In this document: positions 3,738-7,091 of the stretch, piece by piece
Position numbering within the stretch: the first letter of the stretch is position 1
How the letters are laid out: each line of letters opens with the position of its first letter
NCBI GenBank assembly: GCA_947632425.1
Contig: CANRPG010000101.1
Span: 1 to 7,091, forward strand
DNA from: an uncultured Clostridia bacterium
GTDB lineage: Bacteria; Bacillota; Clostridia; Oscillospirales; Ruminococcaceae
DNA length: 7,091 nt
Reading direction: 5' to 3'
Program-made: the position numbers and the translations under genes
The notes under the pieces: generated by a model
Databases searched by the model: none
What the model saw: only the letters and a program-made list of their open reading frames with translations
Told to the model about the DNA's origin: nothing

Positions 3738-5060
3738 ATGTCTGATACTGCAAATAAAAGACTGACATATTTGTTTGATAACGGCGAATATACGGAACTT
3801 GGCGTGCTTGCTAAGTCAAGCGGCGTTATCACTGCCTACGGAACTGTTGAGGGCAGCCCCGTGTATGCGTTTTCACAGGACGTCAGCGTAAATTCGGGCG
3901 CTGTAGGCAAGGCGCAGGCAGAAAAAATAGCGAGAGTTTATGAACTTGCGCTCAGAACGGGCGTGCCCGTCGTTGGTATATATGATTCGTGCGGAGCGGA
4001 TCTCAGCGACGGTTTTGCGGCTCTGGACGCATACGGCGAACTGCTGGCGAGGGTATCTAACCTATCGGGCGTTGTGCCGCAGATCTCCGTGGCGGCAGGC
4101 GTTTGCGCAGGCTGCAGCGCAATGATGGCGGCAGGCGCTGATATAGTTATTGCCGCAGAAGATGCCGCGATATTTACATCGCCCAACAGCAAGGTAAGCT
4201 CTCTTGCAGAAAATGCCGCAAAGAACGGCGTTGTGTCTGTCGTTGCGGAAAACGACGAGCAGGCGATAAAGAAAGCGAGAGAACTGGTGGCAAAGCTTCC
4301 GCAGAACAACCTCTCTCCGCTGCCTATGTATGAGTATGAGGAAAGCGGCGCACCGTTTGGAAATAACGCAGAGGAGCAGGCAAAAGCTATATGCGATGCC
4401 GACAGCGTTACCGTGCTTGGCAAGGAATGCGGCAAATGCGCGTTCACTGCGCTTGCATCTATAGGCGGCTCGACCGTTGGCGTGTGCGGCACCGATATGC
4501 AGGAAGGAAAACTTACCGCCGCCGACTGCGGTAAGATAGCAAGATTTGTAAGGCTCTGTGATGCGTTTGCTATGCCCGTTGTCACCCTTGTGAATACAGA
4601 AGGCTTTGACAGCAGCGAGGAAGCGGAAGAATCGGGCGCTGTGAAGAATATGGCAATGCTTGCACATTCTTATGCAGAGGCTACCACGGTAAAGCTTTCT
4701 GTAATTACCGGAAAAGCATACGGAACTGCCTTTATAGCTCTTGCAGGCAAAAACGCCAACGCAGATGTTACTTTCGCTTTGCCAAATGCCGTAATATCTC
4801 CCGTAGATCCGCTTGCGGCAGTAGAGATAATGCAGCATGACGCTCTCAAAGGCGCCGACGATACCGAGGCTAAGAGAAAAGAGCTTGCAGCTGAGTATGC
4901 AGAAAAATATGCAAGCGCGCAAAAGGCAGCCGAAAACGGCAGCGCAGAGCTTGTTGAAGATGCATCGCTGCTTCGTGATGCGCTTATAAACGCACTTGAT
5001 ATGATGTCGGGCAAGCGCATTTCAACACTGCCTAAAAAGCACAGCAACATACCAATGTAA
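3738..5060 (+). CDS. Acyl-CoA carboxyltransferase subunit (MmdA/PccB/12S type)
   Basis: Protein of 440 residues of the carboxyl transferase family, which moves CO2 between biotin and an acyl-CoA. Family landmarks can be followed in order: LFDNGEYTELG (12-22), the N-half region DSCGADLSDG (83-92) and SGVVPQIS (110-117), the oxyanion-hole loop AGVCAGCSAMMAAG (120-133), ARFVRLCDAF (268-277), the C-half loop TGKAYGTAFIALAGK (324-338) and the end KKHSNIPM (433-440). Usual members are about 510 residues; the N-terminal segment before the LFDNGEY motif is missing. Where the family usually has GGARIQEG and GPCAGGAVYSPA, this protein has CGADLSDG and GVCAGCSAMMAA, so its acyl-CoA specificity cannot be read with confidence. 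The ATG has GGAGG (3723-3727) upstream. It is first in an operon with a biotin carrier and a 5S-type subunit, so methylmalonyl-CoA or another short acyl-CoA is the likely substrate. Confidence 0.88.
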   Translation: MSDTANKRLTYLFDNGEYTELGVLAKSSGVITAYGTVEGSPVYAFSQDVSVNSGAVGKAQAEKIARVYELALRTGVPVVGIYDSCGADLSDGFAALDAYGELLARVSNLSGVVPQISVAAGVCAGCSAMMAAGADIVIAAEDAAIFTSPNSKVSSLAENAAKNGVVSVVAENDEQAIKKARELVAKLPQNNLSPLPMYEYEESGAPFGNNAEEQAKAICDADSVTVLGKECGKCAFTALASIGGSTVGVCGTDMQEGKLTAADCGKIARFVRLCDAFAMPVVTLVNTEGFDSSEEAEESGAVKNMAMLAHSYAEATTVKLSVITGKAYGTAFIALAGKNANADVTFALPNAVISPVDPLAAVEIMQHDALKGADDTEAKRKELAAEYAEKYASAQKAAENGSAELVEDASLLRDALINALDMMSGKRISTLPKKHSNIPM

Positions 5061-5080
5061 TTGTGATGGAGGAATAAGCA

Positions 5081-5437
5081 ATGAAAAGATATAACATAAC
5101 AGTAAACGGAACGGCTTATGACGTTGAAGTAGAAGAAATAACCGACGGCGCGCAGGTCGCAGCTCCCGCAGCAGCACCTAAAGCAGCCCCCAAGGCAGCG
5201 CCCAAAGCTGCCCCCGTTGCAGACGGCACAAAGATAACCGCGCCTATGCCCGGCATGATACTCGATGTAAAAGTAGCGGTGGGCGATACCGTTACAAAGG
5301 GTCAGGCAATGTTCGTGCTTGAAGCTATGAAAATGGAAAACGACGTTAACGCAGTTTGTGACGGCAAAGTGCTCAGCGTGAATATCGCAAAGGGTACTTC
5401 TGTTGAAACAGGCACAGTGCTGGCTGTTATCGGCTGA
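5081..5437 (+). CDS. Biotin carboxyl carrier protein (MmdC/1.3S type)
   Basis: Free-standing biotin carrier of 118 residues. It has an N-terminal strand region (MKRYNITVNGTAYDVEVEEI), a flexible Ala/Pro/Lys linker with three AAPK repeats (residues 31-42), and a biotinyl domain from about residue 50 with the motif EAMKMEN. Lys84 is the biotinylation site. APMPGMI (54-60) is the usual start of the domain. It should carry CO2 between the two carboxyltransferases encoded on either side. It lies 20 nt after the upstream gene, with GGAGG (5068-5072) 8 nt before the ATG, and is therefore co-transcribed. Length and layout match the 1.3S subunit of transcarboxylase and the gamma subunits of sodium-pumping decarboxylases. 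Confidence 0.95.
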   Translation: MKRYNITVNGTAYDVEVEEITDGAQVAAPAAAPKAAPKAAPKAAPVADGTKITAPMPGMILDVKVAVGDTVTKGQAMFVLEAMKMENDVNAVCDGKVLSVNIAKGTSVETGTVLAVIG

Positions 5438-5464
5438 TAAACTTTTCTGAAAGGATCGCTTTAT

Positions 5465-6859
5465 ATGGCTAAACTTAAAATAACCGAGACGGTGCTTCGT
5501 GATGCGCACCAGTCGCTTATTGCAACAAGAATGCCTATCGAGGATATGCTTCCTGCGCTTTCGGCAATGGATAAGATAGGTTTCTACTCTGCTGAAGTGT
5601 GGGGCGGAGCAACGTTTGACTCATGCATAAGATTTTTGGGTGAAGACCCGTGGGAAAGACTGCGTATCATTCGCAAAGAGATGCCCAACACCAAGCTGCA
5701 AATGCTCTTCCGCGGTCAGAATATGCTCGGCTACCGCCACTATGCTGATGACCTTGTTGAGTATTTCGTGCAGAAGTCTATCGCTAACGGCATTGATATT
5801 ATCAGAATATTCGATGCGCTGAATGATATAAGAAACCTCGAGACCGCTATCAAGGCGGCTAAAAAGGAACAGGGTCACGCGCAGGTGGCTATATCTTATA
5901 CCACGGGCGAAGTGTTCACCGAGGAATACTATATAAACTATGCAAAGGCTATTGAAAACGCAGGCGCGGATTCTATATGTATAAAAGATATGGCTGCACT
6001 GCTAACACCTTACGAGACAGGCAGACTTGTAAAGGCTCTTAAAGAGGCGGTTAAAATACCCATACAGCTGCATACACACTTTACCTCGGGTCTTGCAGAT
6101 ATGTGCATAATGCAGGCGGTAGAAGCTGGCGTTGACATCGTTGATACCGCTATGTCGCCGCTCGCGCTGGGTACGTCTCACGCACCTACAGAGTCTATAG
6201 TCGCAGCTTTCAAGGGTACTGAATATGATACGGGTCTTGACCTCGTTGCCCTTAATGAGCTGAGAGGCTATTTCATGGGACTGCGAAAGAAATATATAGA
6301 CAGCGGTCTGCTTGACCCCTCTATGCTTACCACAGATACAAACGCGCTTTTGTATCAAGTGCCCGGCGGTATGCTTTCAAACCTGCTTTCTCAGCTGAAA
6401 CAGGCAGGCAAGGAGGATCAGCTTGAAGAAGTTCTTGCCGAAGTGCCCAGAGTGCGCAAAGATTCGGGCTTCCCTCCGCTGGTTACGCCCACTTCGCAGA
6501 TAGTCGGCACGCAGGCGGTGTTCAATATAATCACAGGCGAGAGATACAAGACAGTCACCAAAGAGTTCAAAGGTCTTGTAAAAGGCGAGTACGGCAAAAC
6601 GCCCGTCGAGATAAGCGAGGAGTTCAAAAAGAAGATCCTCGGCGACGAAGAAGCAATAACCTGCCGCCCTGCCGACCTCTTGCAGCCCGAGTTTGAGAAG
6701 ATGAAGCTCGAGTGCGCCGAGTGGTGCCAGCAGGAGGAGGACATACTCACCTATGCGATGTTCCCGAAAGTTGCGCCGAAGTTCTTCGAGCAGAGAAGAA
6801 ACAAGCGTTTTGGCATAGACAGCCACGCTGACGTGGCGAATAAGGTAGTTCCCATATAA
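5465..6859 (+). CDS. oadA: Oxaloacetate decarboxylase alpha / transcarboxylase 5S-type subunit
   Basis: Protein of 464 residues: a TIM-barrel carboxyltransferase (about 1-290) followed by the conserved carboxylase domain (to about 450). It exchanges CO2 between oxaloacetate/pyruvate and biotin. Visible active-site features are LRDAHQS with metal-binding Asp13, FRGQN (82-86), the expected carbamylated Lys174 in IKDMAALL, and metal-binding His203 and His205 in LHTHFTSG. Full-length OadA proteins of about 590 residues carry a C-terminal biotin domain. This one stops before it, like the 5S subunit, and the biotin carrier is the preceding gene. It starts 27 nt after the carrier gene with AAAGGAT (5450-5456) upstream. 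Pyruvate carboxylase subunit B is an alternative label, but no biotin carboxylase is encoded here. Confidence 0.93.
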   Translation: MAKLKITETVLRDAHQSLIATRMPIEDMLPALSAMDKIGFYSAEVWGGATFDSCIRFLGEDPWERLRIIRKEMPNTKLQMLFRGQNMLGYRHYADDLVEYFVQKSIANGIDIIRIFDALNDIRNLETAIKAAKKEQGHAQVAISYTTGEVFTEEYYINYAKAIENAGADSICIKDMAALLTPYETGRLVKALKEAVKIPIQLHTHFTSGLADMCIMQAVEAGVDIVDTAMSPLALGTSHAPTESIVAAFKGTEYDTGLDLVALNELRGYFMGLRKKYIDSGLLDPSMLTTDTNALLYQVPGGMLSNLLSQLKQAGKEDQLEEVLAEVPRVRKDSGFPPLVTPTSQIVGTQAVFNIITGERYKTVTKEFKGLVKGEYGKTPVEISEEFKKKILGDEEAITCRPADLLQPEFEKMKLECAEWCQQEEDILTYAMFPKVAPKFFEQRRNKRFGIDSHADVANKVVPI

Positions 6860-6940
6860 GTAGGCAATCGCGCTTACGCGCAGCGCAGGAGCTTAGTGTC
6901 TTGTCGGCTTTAGCCTCCAAGCCACTTGAAAGAATTACTT

Positions 6941-6969
6941 CGGCGACTTTTATTGGGTCGCCGATTTTG
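6941..6969 (+). terminator. Possible terminator after the carboxyltransferase operon
   Basis: A perfect 7-bp GC-rich stem CGGCGAC (6941-6947) pairs with GTCGCCG (6957-6963), 9-nt loop, followed by ATTTTG. The T-run is short, so efficiency is uncertain, but it is the best candidate downstream of the operon and lies 82 nt after the stop codon. Confidence 0.55.
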
Positions 6970-7028
6970 CACAGTGCGTTTATTATCAAAAGCTGTAATC
7001 CCTGTCAAGAAAGGAAAAGTTTTCGATT

Positions 7029-7091
7029 GACCCTTTTTCAAAAGGGTCATAGGGTCGAGGGGCAACGCCCCCGTCGCCGTCCGCAGACGGC
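7029..7091. repeat. Cluster of palindromes, cut by the window end
   Basis: Three palindromes follow closely: GACCCTTTT (7029-7037) with AAAAGGGTC (7040-7048); GGGGC (7059-7063) with GCCCC (7067-7071); GCCGTC (7076-7081) with GACGGC (7086-7091). The layout suggests an interspersed intergenic repeat of REP type. The region 6860-7028 between the operon and this cluster shows no gene. Confidence 0.45.

Noticed and set aside
3938..5509. Long reverse-strand ORFs (215-286 residues) opposite the carboxyltransferase and biotin carrier genes
   Set aside because: Shadows of biased codon use in well-supported genes on the other strand; no family motif, promoter or ribosome-binding site.
6747..6989. Reverse-strand 80-residue ORF at the end of the operon
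   Set aside because: It runs through the terminator hairpin and the 3' end of the oadA-like gene, with no recognisable ribosome-binding site or motif.

Overview
The window looks like chromosomal DNA of a low-GC Gram-positive anaerobe, most likely a gut or rumen clostridium of the Ruminococcus type. The reasons are strong TTGACA/TATAAT promoters, GGAGG ribosome-binding sites, a lipobox lipoprotein and a biotin-dependent decarboxylase/transcarboxylase gene set. The genus is an inference from gene content, not a demonstration.

Positions 1-2345 hold a tandem array of seven related units, with starts 315-359 bp apart. Each unit encodes a 24-32 residue hydrophobic peptide ending in a basic tail (typically NEIIKNIKK). 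Each also carries a convergent antisense gene of about 90-100 nt with its own near-perfect promoter. The two transcripts meet at a shared bidirectional terminator whose stem contains the peptide stop codon. Adjacent units are separated by a constant ~91 bp module holding back-to-back divergent promoters, one for the antisense RNA of unit n and one for the peptide mRNA of unit n+1. The layout resembles the Fst/par type I toxin-antitoxin locus, multiplied in tandem like the Ldr/Rdl or Ibs/Sib loci of E. coli. The peptides match no toxin family I can name. The 5' domains of the two RNAs are near-copies of each other (inverted repeats in the DNA) and change together from unit to unit, unlike the direct repeats of par. 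This array is the most novel part of the window.

Positions 2428-3613 hold a single-gene unit: a consensus promoter, a secreted lipoprotein of unknown role with a possible WG-like repeat, and a strong terminator.

Positions 3641-6859 hold a three-gene operon behind one promoter: an acyl-CoA carboxyltransferase (12S/MmdA type, divergent and short at its N-terminus), a free biotin carrier protein, and an oxaloacetate decarboxylase alpha/5S-type carboxyltransferase without its own biotin domain. Together they are the three parts of a transcarboxylase, which moves CO2 between an acyl-CoA and pyruvate/oxaloacetate. Alternatively they are the soluble part of a sodium-pumping decarboxylase whose membrane subunits are not in this window.

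Positions 6860-7091 contain no credible gene. They hold a probable terminator hairpin and a cluster of palindromes cut by the window end.
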